From NCBI GenBank assembly GCA_023432225.1, contig JAEYUW010000029.1, forward strand, positions 51,302 to 115,301: a stretch of 64,000 bases of DNA. Reading direction: 5' to 3'. Below are positions 50,017-57,896 of this stretch, piece after piece. The translations under genes were made by a program, and so were the position numbers. Positions within the stretch are counted from its first letter, which is position 1, and each line of letters opens with the position of its first letter. Origin of the DNA: Verrucomicrobiota bacterium. Lineage in GTDB: Bacteria > Verrucomicrobiota > Verrucomicrobiia > Opitutales > Opitutaceae. Below the pieces are notes generated by a model, which saw only the letters and a program-made list of their open reading frames with translations, had not been told where the DNA came from and ran no database searches.

Positions 50017-51201
50017 ATGAACCGATTCCTCCGTCTCTCCGGCCTCCTCTGCGCGCTCGCGGGCGCAAATTTCCTTCACGCCGCCGTTTCGATCGGCAAC
50101 AGCAATGTTCAGATCGGCGGCTTCTTCAGCCAGGGCTACCTGAAGAGCTCGAAGAATAACTTCCCATTCGAAGCCAAGGACGGCACGTGGGACTTCCGCG
50201 AAATGGCAGTCAACGTCTCCACGACGTTCGGCTCCCACCTGCGCGTCGGCGCCCAAGGTTTCGCCCAGCGCCTCGGCAACTACGGCAACGACAAGGTCGT
50301 CCTCGACTGGGCGGTCGCCGACTACAACTTCCGCCCCGAAATCGGTGTGCGCGCCGGCCGCATCAAGTATCCGAAAGGCCTCTACGGCGAGGCACTCGAC
50401 GTCGACGCCATCCGCCCGTTCATCTTCCTCCCGAGCAGCCTCTATAACCCGGTCCTGCGCGACTTCTCGTCCTCCTTCGACGGCGCCATGGTCTACGGCA
50501 CGCTCAGCACGGCCAAAGCCGGCAGCGTCGACTACAAGATCTTCTACGGCGACATCGCCATGAACACCGAGCAGGGCGTGGCGGACTTTTTCAACGATAC
50601 CGGCTACTTCGCCGGCGGCGTGCGTTCGCTCGAAGTCGACCACATCAAGGGCGCCGCGCTCGACTGGAGCACGCCCGTCCAGGGATTGAAGCTCCACCTC
50701 AGCTATTCGCAGCTCTCTGACGCCAAGGGCCGCGGCCCATTCGCTCCCATGCCCGTGCTGCCGCTCCTCATTGGCGTCACGATCGACTACACCACCGTCG
50801 GCCTCGAATACACCTACAACGACTGGACGTTCGCCGCCGAGTGGCAGGATCAATCCGGCGACTCGCTCGTGCAGGCGATCCCTGCGGTCAACAACGCCGA
50901 CGACTACCGCAGCAAGAATTACTACGTCTCCGTCGCCCGCCGCCTCGGCGAAAAATGGGAACTGGGCGCCTACTTCTCCAAATCCAAAAACAAGGACACG
51001 GACGGCGCGCCGGACCCGGCCAACCACCTCGACGACCTCGCCGTCAGCGTCCGCTACAACGTCAACGAGAACGTCATTCTCAAGGCCGAGTTCCACACCA
51101 TCGACGGCCGCTACAACGTCTTCAACACCCCGCGCACGCCGAACCCGACGCGCGCCGACTCCATGTCGTTCTGGGCGGTGAAGAGCACGTTCATTTTCTA
51201 A
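50017..51201 (+). CDS. outer-membrane porin-like beta-barrel protein
   Basis: A 394-residue protein with a signal peptide (MNRFLRLSGLLCALAGANFLHA, cleaved after about residue 22). The rest alternates polar and hydrophobic residues in short strands with aromatic girdles, such as VGLEYTYNDWTFAAEWQ, NYYVSVARRLGEKWELGAYF and DDLAVSVRYNVNENVILKAEFH. It ends in Phe (VKSTFIF), the usual outer-membrane barrel C-terminus. It probably forms a diffusion pore. No substrate signature was recognised. The two following genes may be cotranscribed. Confidence 0.82.
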   Translation: MNRFLRLSGLLCALAGANFLHAAVSIGNSNVQIGGFFSQGYLKSSKNNFPFEAKDGTWDFREMAVNVSTTFGSHLRVGAQGFAQRLGNYGNDKVVLDWAVADYNFRPEIGVRAGRIKYPKGLYGEALDVDAIRPFIFLPSSLYNPVLRDFSSSFDGAMVYGTLSTAKAGSVDYKIFYGDIAMNTEQGVADFFNDTGYFAGGVRSLEVDHIKGAALDWSTPVQGLKLHLSYSQLSDAKGRGPFAPMPVLPLLIGVTIDYTTVGLEYTYNDWTFAAEWQDQSGDSLVQAIPAVNNADDYRSKNYYVSVARRLGEKWELGAYFSKSKNKDTDGAPDPANHLDDLAVSVRYNVNENVILKAEFHTIDGRYNVFNTPRTPNPTRADSMSFWAVKSTFIF

Positions 51202-51238
51202 TCACGGCGACGGCCACTGTCACCACCCGCATCCCGCC

Positions 51239-51658
51239 ATGAAAAAACACCTCTTCCGCCTCCTCGCAACGCTCGCGCTCGTCGGGTCCGCCCTCGCGGC
51301 CCACGCGGCACCCGCCGTCATCGGCAACAAAAACCTCGCCGGCGAAAAAATCGACGCCGCCACCCTCAAGGCCGTCTTCCTCGGCAAAAAAGTTTCCTGG
51401 GACGGCGCCGGTCGCGTCACGCTCGCCGTGCTCAAAGGCGACCTCGCCGAGGAATTCCTCAAAGCCACCGTGGACATGAACGCCAGCACGTTCACCAACC
51501 ACTGGCGCCGCCTCTCCATGACCGGCGGCGGCACGGCCCCGAAGTTCTTCGAGAAGGCCGACGAGCTCCGCAAGTTCGTCTCCGAAACGCCTGGCGCCAT
51601 CGGCTTCGTCGATCCCGCCAGCGTCGACGGCTCCGTCATTCCCATCAGCGGCAGCTAA
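51239..51658 (+). CDS. small periplasmic binding-protein-like protein (PstS-related fold)
   Basis: A 139-residue exported protein (signal peptide MKKHLFRLLATLALVGSALAAHA). DAATLKAVFLGKKVSWDGAG, FTNHWRRLSMTGGGTAPKFF and FVSETPGAIGFVDPAS follow the pattern of the short PBP-like domain related to phosphate-binding proteins. It is about half the length of a real PstS, having one lobe only, so it may sense or bind a ligand without transport. It lies 37 bp after the porin gene and 12 bp before the chemoreceptor gene, suggesting a shared role in ligand sensing. Confidence 0.83.
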   Translation: MKKHLFRLLATLALVGSALAAHAAPAVIGNKNLAGEKIDAATLKAVFLGKKVSWDGAGRVTLAVLKGDLAEEFLKATVDMNASTFTNHWRRLSMTGGGTAPKFFEKADELRKFVSETPGAIGFVDPASVDGSVIPISGS

Positions 51659-51670
51659 ACCCGATTCGCC

Positions 51671-53227
51671 ATGCACGCCACCTCCCGCATCAACCTCAAG
51701 CGCGCCTTCACCGGCATCACGGTCGGCTACGTCTTCCTGACGGCGCTGATCGTCGCCGTCGGTGTGCTCAGCTCGCAGTTTTCCAAGACTGGAACCGCCA
51801 AGACCACCGAGCTCAGCCAAACGCTACTCCCTGCGCTGCAGGAAGCGGCGATCATCCAGGAGGCCACGCTCAAATACCATCTGGCCAACCTGGAGTTCGT
51901 CACCGGACGCGACGAGGAGACCCAAGCCCGCAAGCTCGCCGAGGCCAAAAAACAACGCGAGACCGTCGATACCGAGTCGCAGGCGCTCGCGAAGCTCACC
52001 AGCGACCCCGAGATCGCGAAGCACCGCGCCGACTTCATGACCGCGCTCGCCGCCTACGACGGGGCTGTCACCCGTCTCCGGACCGCGCTCAAGGCCAATG
52101 AATTCGACGAAGCCATGAAGATTCTCGACGGCGACGTCGCCCGAGCCAACGGCAGCGTCGATGCCACTCTCGACGAGCTTCGCACGCACATCTTCGAAGT
52201 CTCGAGCGCCAACGGCGTCGCCACCGCCGATGTCCTCGCTCACAACCTCGAACTCACCGTTACGATCAGCATCGTCTCCGGCGCACTCGGGCTGATCGGC
52301 ATCGGTCTCGTCCAATGGCTCGCGCGCCGCATCAGCCGGCCGCTCCACGACGCGATGGGCCAGATGCAGGACTTCACCGAACGCACCGCCGACGCCTCCG
52401 TCCAGATCTCCACCTCGAGCCAGTCGCTCGCCGACGGCGCCAGCCAGCAGGCCGCCTCGCTCGAAGAGACCTCCGCTTCCCTCGAAGAAATGGCCGGCAT
52501 GACCCGCCGCAACGCCGAGGCCGCGCAGACGGCCAAGCAGGCCGCCACGCAAACCCGCAGCACCGTCGAAGCGGGCGCAGCCGGCATGCAGCGCATGAAC
52601 GAAGCGATGGAAGGCATCAAATCCGGCTCCGACGAGATCGCAAAGATCATCAAGACGATCGACGAGATCGCGTTCCAGACGAACATCCTCGCGCTCAACG
52701 CCGCCGTCGAAGCCGCGCGCGCCGGTGAAGCTGGCGCGGGCTTCGCCGTCGTCGCAGAGGAAGTCCGCGCCCTCGCCCAGCGCTCCGCCACCGCCGCGAA
52801 GGAGACCGCCGACAAGATCGAGGCGGCGCTCGCCAAGAGCGTCGAAGGTGCGCGCACCAGTGCGGAGGTCACCGGCATGCTCGCGGAAATCGTCGAGCAG
52901 GTGCGCAAGATGGACGGTCTCGTCGCCGAGATCGCCACCGCATCGGCCGAGCAATCCGAAGGCATCACGCAAGTGAACAAGGCCGTCGCCGCCATGGACA
53001 AGGTCACCCAGTCGAACGCCTCGACCGCCGAGGAAAGCGCCGCCGCCGCCGAGCAACTCTCGTCGCAGTCGCGCGAACTCAAGGTCGTGGTCGAGCAACT
53101 GCGCGATCTGATCGGTTCGTCGCCGCAGCGCCAATCGACCAACATCTCGGCCCCTCCGCCGCCTGCCTCGGGTGGATCGAAGCGTCCCAATTTAAAGCGT
53201 CCGGTGCTAGCCGGCGCTCACGCCTGA
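51671..53227 (+). CDS. methyl-accepting chemotaxis protein
   Basis: A 518-residue receptor. TM1 is at about residues 13-34, a four-helix-bundle-like periplasmic part spans about 35-190, and TM2 is at about 195-215. A HAMP segment (ARRISRPLHDAMGQM) follows, then a long coiled-coil signalling domain with the hairpin tip EIAFQTNILALNAAVEAARA and GFAVVAEEVRALAQRS. SLEETSASLEEMAGMTRRNA is the methylation-helix region. There is no CheR-tethering pentapeptide at the C-terminus, which ends in a Pro/Ser-rich tail. It signals to CheA/CheW, which are not in the window. Confidence 0.95.
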   Translation: MHATSRINLKRAFTGITVGYVFLTALIVAVGVLSSQFSKTGTAKTTELSQTLLPALQEAAIIQEATLKYHLANLEFVTGRDEETQARKLAEAKKQRETVDTESQALAKLTSDPEIAKHRADFMTALAAYDGAVTRLRTALKANEFDEAMKILDGDVARANGSVDATLDELRTHIFEVSSANGVATADVLAHNLELTVTISIVSGALGLIGIGLVQWLARRISRPLHDAMGQMQDFTERTADASVQISTSSQSLADGASQQAASLEETSASLEEMAGMTRRNAEAAQTAKQAATQTRSTVEAGAAGMQRMNEAMEGIKSGSDEIAKIIKTIDEIAFQTNILALNAAVEAARAGEAGAGFAVVAEEVRALAQRSATAAKETADKIEAALAKSVEGARTSAEVTGMLAEIVEQVRKMDGLVAEIATASAEQSEGITQVNKAVAAMDKVTQSNASTAEESAAAAEQLSSQSRELKVVVEQLRDLIGSSPQRQSTNISAPPPPASGGSKRPNLKRPVLAGAHA

Positions 53228-53256
53228 GCCCCGTGGTCACCAATCGCTCCCATTGC

Positions 53257-53284
53257 AAAGCCCGCCGCAAGGCGGGCTTTTTTG
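53257..53284 (+). terminator. intrinsic terminator after the chemoreceptor gene
   Basis: AAAGCCCGCC-gcaa-GGCGGGCTTTTTTG. A perfect GC stem with a T-run. Confidence 0.93.
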
Positions 53285-53300
53285 CGTTGCCTCGAGCCTT

Positions 53301-53334
53301 AGGTGGAACGCGTTGCCCCCAACGCGTTCCACCT
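53301..53334. repeat. GTGG...CCAC palindrome between two convergent terminators
   Basis: AGGTGGAACGCGTTG-cccc-CAACGCGTTCCACCT, a nearly perfect 34-bp palindrome that merges the GTGG and CCAC ends in one hairpin. Confidence 0.9.
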
Positions 53335-53362
53335 AAACAAAAGGCCCGCCTCGCGGCGGGCC
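53335..53362 (-). terminator. intrinsic terminator after aspS
   Basis: On the minus strand GGCCCGCC-gcga-GGCGGGCC followed by TTTTGTTT. It serves the convergent aspS gene. Confidence 0.9.
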
Positions 53363-53405
53363 TCGGAAATTTATTCGATAACCACACGCGGCGCTCGCGC
53401 GCCGT

Positions 53406-55196
53406 TCACTTCGCCTCGTCGACTACGCGGATGTGCAGGTCGCGAAGCTGCTTCTCCGTCACCGGCGTCGGGCTCTGGTTCATCAGGTCCTGCGCCTTCT
53501 GCGTCTTCGGGAACGCGATGACGTCGCGGATCGACGTCGTGCCGCAGAGCAGCGCGCACATGCGATCGAGACCGAACGCGATGCCGCCGTGCGGAGGCGC
53601 GCCGTATTTGAACGCCTTCAGCATGTAGCCGAAACGGCTCTCGACGACGTCCGCCGGAATCTTGAGCACGTCCGTGAACACCTTCTCCTGCAGCGCGGGT
53701 TGGTGAATGCGGATCGAGCCGCCGCCGAGTTCCATGCCGTTCAACACGACATCGTAGTGCTGGCCGCGGACCGCCTTCGGGTCGCTGTCGAGCAGGTGCG
53801 AATCGTCCGGCACCGGCGCGGTGAACGGGTGATGCGTGGCCGCAAACGCGCCGCGCTCCTCGTCGTAGGACATGAGCGGGAAATCGACGACCCAGAGGAA
53901 ATTCCACTGGTCCGGACGCAGCGTCAGCTTGCCGCGCTTCACGAGCAATTGCGCCGCGTCGAGGCGGATGCGGCCGAGGATTGCGCACGCGCGTTCCCAC
54001 GGAGCGGCGGCGAAGCAGATCAGGTCGCCGTCTTCGATGTTGAGACGCTTCGTCAGGTCGGCCTTCTCGGCGTCGGTGAAGAACTTCACGATCGGCGACT
54101 TCCATTCGCCCTTCTCGACCTTGATGTAGGCGAGGCCTTTCGCGCCCATCGCCTTCGCGGATTCCTCGAGCGAGGTGATTTCACCCTGCGTGGCATCGGC
54201 GAGGCCCTTGGCGTTGACCGCCTTGATCGAGCCGCCGGCCGCGACGGTGGATTGGAACACCTTGAACGCGGACGTGCGGAACGTCTCCGAGAAATCGACG
54301 AGTTCGATGCCGAAACGCGTGTCGGGCTTGTCGACGCCAAAGCGGTTCATCGCGTCGACGTAGGCCATGCGCGGGAACGGCGTGGGCAGGTCGTGATTGA
54401 GCACGTCCTTCCAAACCTTCTTCAACATGCCTTCGAAGAGCGCGTAGATGCCTTCGCGGTCGATGAACGAGACCTCGACGTCGATCTGCGTGAACTCCAT
54501 CTGGCGATCGGCGCGGAGATCCTCGTCACGGAAGCAGCGCGCGATCTGGAAATACTTTTCCACGCCGGCGACCATGAGGATCTGCTTGAACTGCTGCGGC
54601 GACTGCGAGAGCGCGTAGAACTGGCCGGGATGGATACGCGAGGGCACGAGGTACTCGCGAGCGCCCTCGGGTGTGCTCTTGAAGAGCGCGGGCGTCTCGA
54701 TCTCGAGAAACCCCTGCTCATCGAAGTAGTCGCGGATCGCCTTGGCCGTCTGATGGCGCACCCGGATGTTTTTCTGCATCTTCGGGCGGCGCAGGTCGAG
54801 GTAGCGGTAGGTGAGGCGAAGGTCCTCGTTGACGCGGTCGCCGCCGGCGTCGTCGAGCGGGAACGGCGGGGTGTCGGCGACGTTGAGGATCTCGATCTTC
54901 GCGACGGAGATCTCGATGTCGCCGGTGACGAGCTTGGGATTCTGCGTGCCCTCGGGGCGGGGCGTGACCTTGCCGGAGACGGCGACGACCGACTCGGGCT
55001 TGAGGTGGTGCGCGATGGCGGCGAGTTCCGCGTCGTCGTGCCGCTCGAGCCGGATCTGCGTGATGCCCTCGCGGTCGCGCAGGTCGATGAAGGTGATGCC
55101 GCCCTGGTCGCGGACGGTGTCGACCCAGCCGGCGAGCGAGACCTCGGTGCCGATGTCGGCCTTGGTGAGCTGGGAACAGTGGTGCGTGCGGTACAT
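53406..55196 (-). CDS. aspS: aspartyl-tRNA synthetase (bacterial type)
   Basis: A 596-residue class II synthetase with the OB-fold anticodon domain (LAGWVDTVRDQGGITFIDLR), the catalytic core (QIARCFRDEDLRADRQMEFTQ), the bacterial GAD insertion domain (residues about 290-410) and the C-terminal motif 3 GGIAFGLDRMCALLC. Residue 31 in the OB-fold (VRDQGG) is Gln. This position is His in some non-discriminating AspRS and Leu in discriminating ones, so tRNA-Asn recognition is undecided. GatCAB in the same window would process any Asp-tRNA(Asn) made. Confidence 0.95.
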   Translation of the reverse strand: MYRTHHCSQLTKADIGTEVSLAGWVDTVRDQGGITFIDLRDREGITQIRLERHDDAELAAIAHHLKPESVVAVSGKVTPRPEGTQNPKLVTGDIEISVAKIEILNVADTPPFPLDDAGGDRVNEDLRLTYRYLDLRRPKMQKNIRVRHQTAKAIRDYFDEQGFLEIETPALFKSTPEGAREYLVPSRIHPGQFYALSQSPQQFKQILMVAGVEKYFQIARCFRDEDLRADRQMEFTQIDVEVSFIDREGIYALFEGMLKKVWKDVLNHDLPTPFPRMAYVDAMNRFGVDKPDTRFGIELVDFSETFRTSAFKVFQSTVAAGGSIKAVNAKGLADATQGEITSLEESAKAMGAKGLAYIKVEKGEWKSPIVKFFTDAEKADLTKRLNIEDGDLICFAAAPWERACAILGRIRLDAAQLLVKRGKLTLRPDQWNFLWVVDFPLMSYDEERGAFAATHHPFTAPVPDDSHLLDSDPKAVRGQHYDVVLNGMELGGGSIRIHQPALQEKVFTDVLKIPADVVESRFGYMLKAFKYGAPPHGGIAFGLDRMCALLCGTTSIRDVIAFPKTQKAQDLMNQSPTPVTEKQLRDLHIRVVDEAK

Positions 55197-55302
55197 GGCG
55201 TGGCGTGCGGCGTGGTGCTACGGTTGGAGAAACGACCGACAAAGCCCACCCGGCTAGGGGCGGGCAACACGAAAGATGGGGCCGGCGGAAACCGCGGCTC
55301 GT

Positions 55303-55378
55303 GGTAGGGCGAGGCCTCCGGCCGGGCCGCGTCACCGAGATGCGTACGATGCCGGTTCGGCCAGAGGCCTCACCCTAC
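55303..55378. repeat. GTAG...CTAC palindromic pair between gpmI and aspS
   Basis: GTAGGGCGAGGCCTCCGGCC at the left and GGCCAGAGGCCTCACCCTAC at the right, with inner stems. It ends 10 bp before the gpmI stop region. Confidence 0.8.
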
Positions 55379-55388
55379 CCGCGATCAG

Positions 55389-57200
55389 CTACTTCTTGGC
55401 GACCTTCTTCAGTGCCTTCTTCACGACCTTCTTGGTCGGTTGCTTCCTGGCCGGAACCGCTTTCTTGGCGACGGACCTGGCCACTTTCTTCGCCGGCTTT
55501 TTCGCAACGGCCTTCGCGACCTTCTTGGCGGCGGGCTTGGCCTTCGCGGCTGGCTTCTTCTGAGCGACCGCCTTTTTCGCGGGCTTCTTCGCACCCTTCT
55601 TCGCCGCCACCGTCTTCGCGGCGGCCTTCGCGATCAGGCTCTGGCCCGTCATCTCGGCCGGCTTCGGCAGGCCCATGAGGTCGAGCACGGTCGGGGCGAT
55701 GTCGGCGAGACGTCCACCGTCGCGGAGCTTCAGGCCCTCGCAGCCGGCGCCGACGGTGTAGACCTCGACGAGGTTGAGCGTGTGCGCGGTGTGCGGGCCC
55801 TTCGTCGTCGGATCCCACATCTGCTCGCAGTTGCCGTGGTCGGCCCCGACGAAGGCGCGGCCACCGATCGAGAGCTGGGCGGCGAGCAACTCGCGCACAC
55901 CGGCGTCGACAGTCTCCACGGCCTTGACCGCGGCCGGCAGACTGCCGGTGTGGCCGACCATGTCGGGGTTGGCGTAGTTCACGACGAGGAAACCGTACTT
56001 CCTCGAGAGGATCGCGGCCTTGGCGGCGGCCGTCACTTCGCCAGCGGACATCTCGGGCTGGAGATCGTAGGTCGGCACCTTCGGGCTGGGCGGGCAGGCG
56101 CGATCCTCACCGGGGAATGGATTCTTGCGGTAGTTGTTGAAGAAAAACGTGACGTGCGGGTTCTTCTCCGTCTCGGCGCAGCGGAACTGCTTGATGCCGG
56201 CCTTGGCGACGACCTCGCCGAGGATGTTTTTGAGTTTCTCGGGCTTGGGCGAGATGACGTTTACCGGCAGGCCGGACTCGTACTCCGTCATCGTGGCGTA
56301 GTAGAGGTCGAGTTTCTCGCCGCGGTCGAAGTCTTTGAAGCCATCGATCACGAAGGCCTTGGTGATCTCGCGCGGGCGGTCGCCGCGGTAGTTGTAGAAA
56401 AGCACGGAGTCGCCGTCGCCGATCGTGGCGACGGGTTCGCCATCCTCGGCCACGACCCAGGTCGGCACGATGAACTCGTCACCCTTGCGGGAGTCGTCGA
56501 GCGGCTTGTCGTAGTAGGCCTGCACGGCTTCGGCGGCGCTCTCGGCCGTGGCCTCGGCGTGTTTGCCGGTGAGCATCAGGTAGGCCTTGGAGACGCGGTC
56601 CCAGCGGTTGTCGCGGTCCATGCTCCAGAAGCGGCCGCAGACCGAGGCGATCCGGCCGACGCCGATCTTCACGCACTGCTCTTCGACCTGCTTGATATAG
56701 CCGAGGCCGCTGTTCGGCGGCGTGTCGCGGCCGTCGGTGAAGGCGTGGATGAACACCTGCGTGACGCCGTCCTCCTTGGCTTGGCGCAGGATGCCGTAGA
56801 GGTGCTCGAGCATGCCGTGCACGCCGGCGTCGGAGACGATGCCCATGAGGTGGAGCTTCGTGCCCTTGGACTTCACGCGGGCGACGGCGGCTTTCCAGAC
56901 CGGGTTCGAGGCGAGGCGTTTTTCGGAAAACAGCTTGTTCAGGCGCACCAGCTCCTGGTCGACGATGCGGCCGGCGCCGATGTTTTCGTGACCGACCTCG
57001 CTGTTGCCCATCACGCCGTCGGGCAGGCCGACATCGAGGCCGGAGGCGGCGATGAGCGTGCGCGGCCAGGTGGATTTGAGCCAGGCATCGCAGGGCGTCT
57101 TCGCCTGCTTGATCGCATTGGTGCGATCCTGGGCTGAGTCGGGATTCCAACCCCAGCCATCTCGGATGATCAACAGGACGGGCGTGACCGCGGTCTTCAT
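55389..57200 (-). CDS. gpmI: 2,3-bisphosphoglycerate-independent phosphoglycerate mutase with a Lys/Ala-rich histone-H1-like tail
   Basis: A 603-residue protein. Residues 1-525 are a complete cofactor-independent mutase of the alkaline phosphatase superfamily, interconverting 3- and 2-phosphoglycerate. D14 lies in RDGWGWNP, the phosphorylated Ser is S67 in GNSEVGHENIG, and YANPDMVGHTG and GADHGNCEQM carry the metal ligands. Residues 526-603 are a tail of repeated AKKPAKK-type units with 29 Lys in 78 residues, absent from standard members (about 510 residues). Such tails bind DNA or RNA in histone-H1-like bacterial proteins. The start is the ATG at 57200 (MKTAVTPVLLIIRDGW). Coupling of a glycolytic enzyme to nucleic acid is inference. 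Confidence 0.93.
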   Translation of the reverse strand: MKTAVTPVLLIIRDGWGWNPDSAQDRTNAIKQAKTPCDAWLKSTWPRTLIAASGLDVGLPDGVMGNSEVGHENIGAGRIVDQELVRLNKLFSEKRLASNPVWKAAVARVKSKGTKLHLMGIVSDAGVHGMLEHLYGILRQAKEDGVTQVFIHAFTDGRDTPPNSGLGYIKQVEEQCVKIGVGRIASVCGRFWSMDRDNRWDRVSKAYLMLTGKHAEATAESAAEAVQAYYDKPLDDSRKGDEFIVPTWVVAEDGEPVATIGDGDSVLFYNYRGDRPREITKAFVIDGFKDFDRGEKLDLYYATMTEYESGLPVNVISPKPEKLKNILGEVVAKAGIKQFRCAETEKNPHVTFFFNNYRKNPFPGEDRACPPSPKVPTYDLQPEMSAGEVTAAAKAAILSRKYGFLVVNYANPDMVGHTGSLPAAVKAVETVDAGVRELLAAQLSIGGRAFVGADHGNCEQMWDPTTKGPHTAHTLNLVEVYTVGAGCEGLKLRDGGRLADIAPTVLDLMGLPKPAEMTGQSLIAKAAAKTVAAKKGAKKPAKKAVAQKKPAAKAKPAAKKVAKAVAKKPAKKVARSVAKKAVPARKQPTKKVVKKALKKVAKK

Positions 57201-57366
57201 AAAGTGAGCGAACGAAATAGACCGCGCGCCCGGGCAGGCGACGCAAGCCAGCAATGTCCAGCCGGCGTAAAATCGGGCCGCCGCGACTTGAGTTTTCCGA
57301 ATAGGCAACGATAGGAAAACTTACAGCCGGCGCGGCTGGACCGCGTTGTGCTGAAAGGCAGGTGCG

Positions 57367-57681
57367 ATGACACTCATCATCCGAGACTCCCTGGTGAATC
57401 CGCCGACGTGGTTCTCCTCGTTCCGCGACCTGACGCTGTTCTGCCACATCTTCCTGCGCATCGACACGGTGATCGAGTCTGAGCACGTCGACCTCTACTA
57501 CCGCTGGCTGAAGATGCGCGGGGGCATGGACTTCGTGGAGGATTTCGTGCGGCCGGGAGCCGAGGACGGCGTGCGGCTCGACGTCGAGCACCAGTTCCCG
57601 CGCACGATCGTGACCGACCGGATCGTGCCGGAAAACACCCAGGTGCTGATGCGGCAGATCCGGTTCACGGCGGCGTTGTGA
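57367..57681 (+). CDS. small conserved-looking protein of unknown function
   Basis: A 104-residue frame from ATG 57367 with a mixed, protein-like composition (MTLIIRDSLVNPPTWFSSFR, EHVDLYYRWLKMRGGMDFVE, EHQFPRTIVTDRIVPENTQ). No signal peptide, membrane segment or known motif was seen. It lies alone between the divergent gpmI gene and ileS, 215 bp before the ileS start. The overlapping reverse frames are Arg/Pro-rich and unlikely to be real. Confidence 0.6.
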   Translation: MTLIIRDSLVNPPTWFSSFRDLTLFCHIFLRIDTVIESEHVDLYYRWLKMRGGMDFVEDFVRPGAEDGVRLDVEHQFPRTIVTDRIVPENTQVLMRQIRFTAAL

Positions 57682-57836
57682 GGCACCGGTCGGGCGTGCG
57701 CTCCGGCCACCCCGACGACGATCGATCCCTCGCGCCGCGCGGCCGCAGACCACGCCCCACCCCGGGTTCGGCCAACCTCCTCACCGCCCGCAATTTCTGC
57801 GCCTGACGACCCGCCGTTTTTCCGGGGTGTCTCCCC

Positions 57837-57865
57837 TTGACACCCCTGCCGGCGGGAGCACTATC
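57837..57865 (+). promoter_or_regulatory. possible promoter of ileS
   Basis: TTGACA at 57837-57842 matches the -35 consensus exactly. A weak -10 (ACTATC) begins 17 bp later, about 32 bp upstream of the ileS ATG. The poor -10 makes this tentative. Confidence 0.3.
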
Positions 57866-57896
57866 GCCCGATTCTTTTTCCGGGCATTTTCCTGTA

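Noticed and set aside
55440..57137. A 565-codon plus-strand frame opposite gpmI
   Set aside because: gpmI has complete catalytic motifs on the minus strand; the plus frame is compositionally biased.
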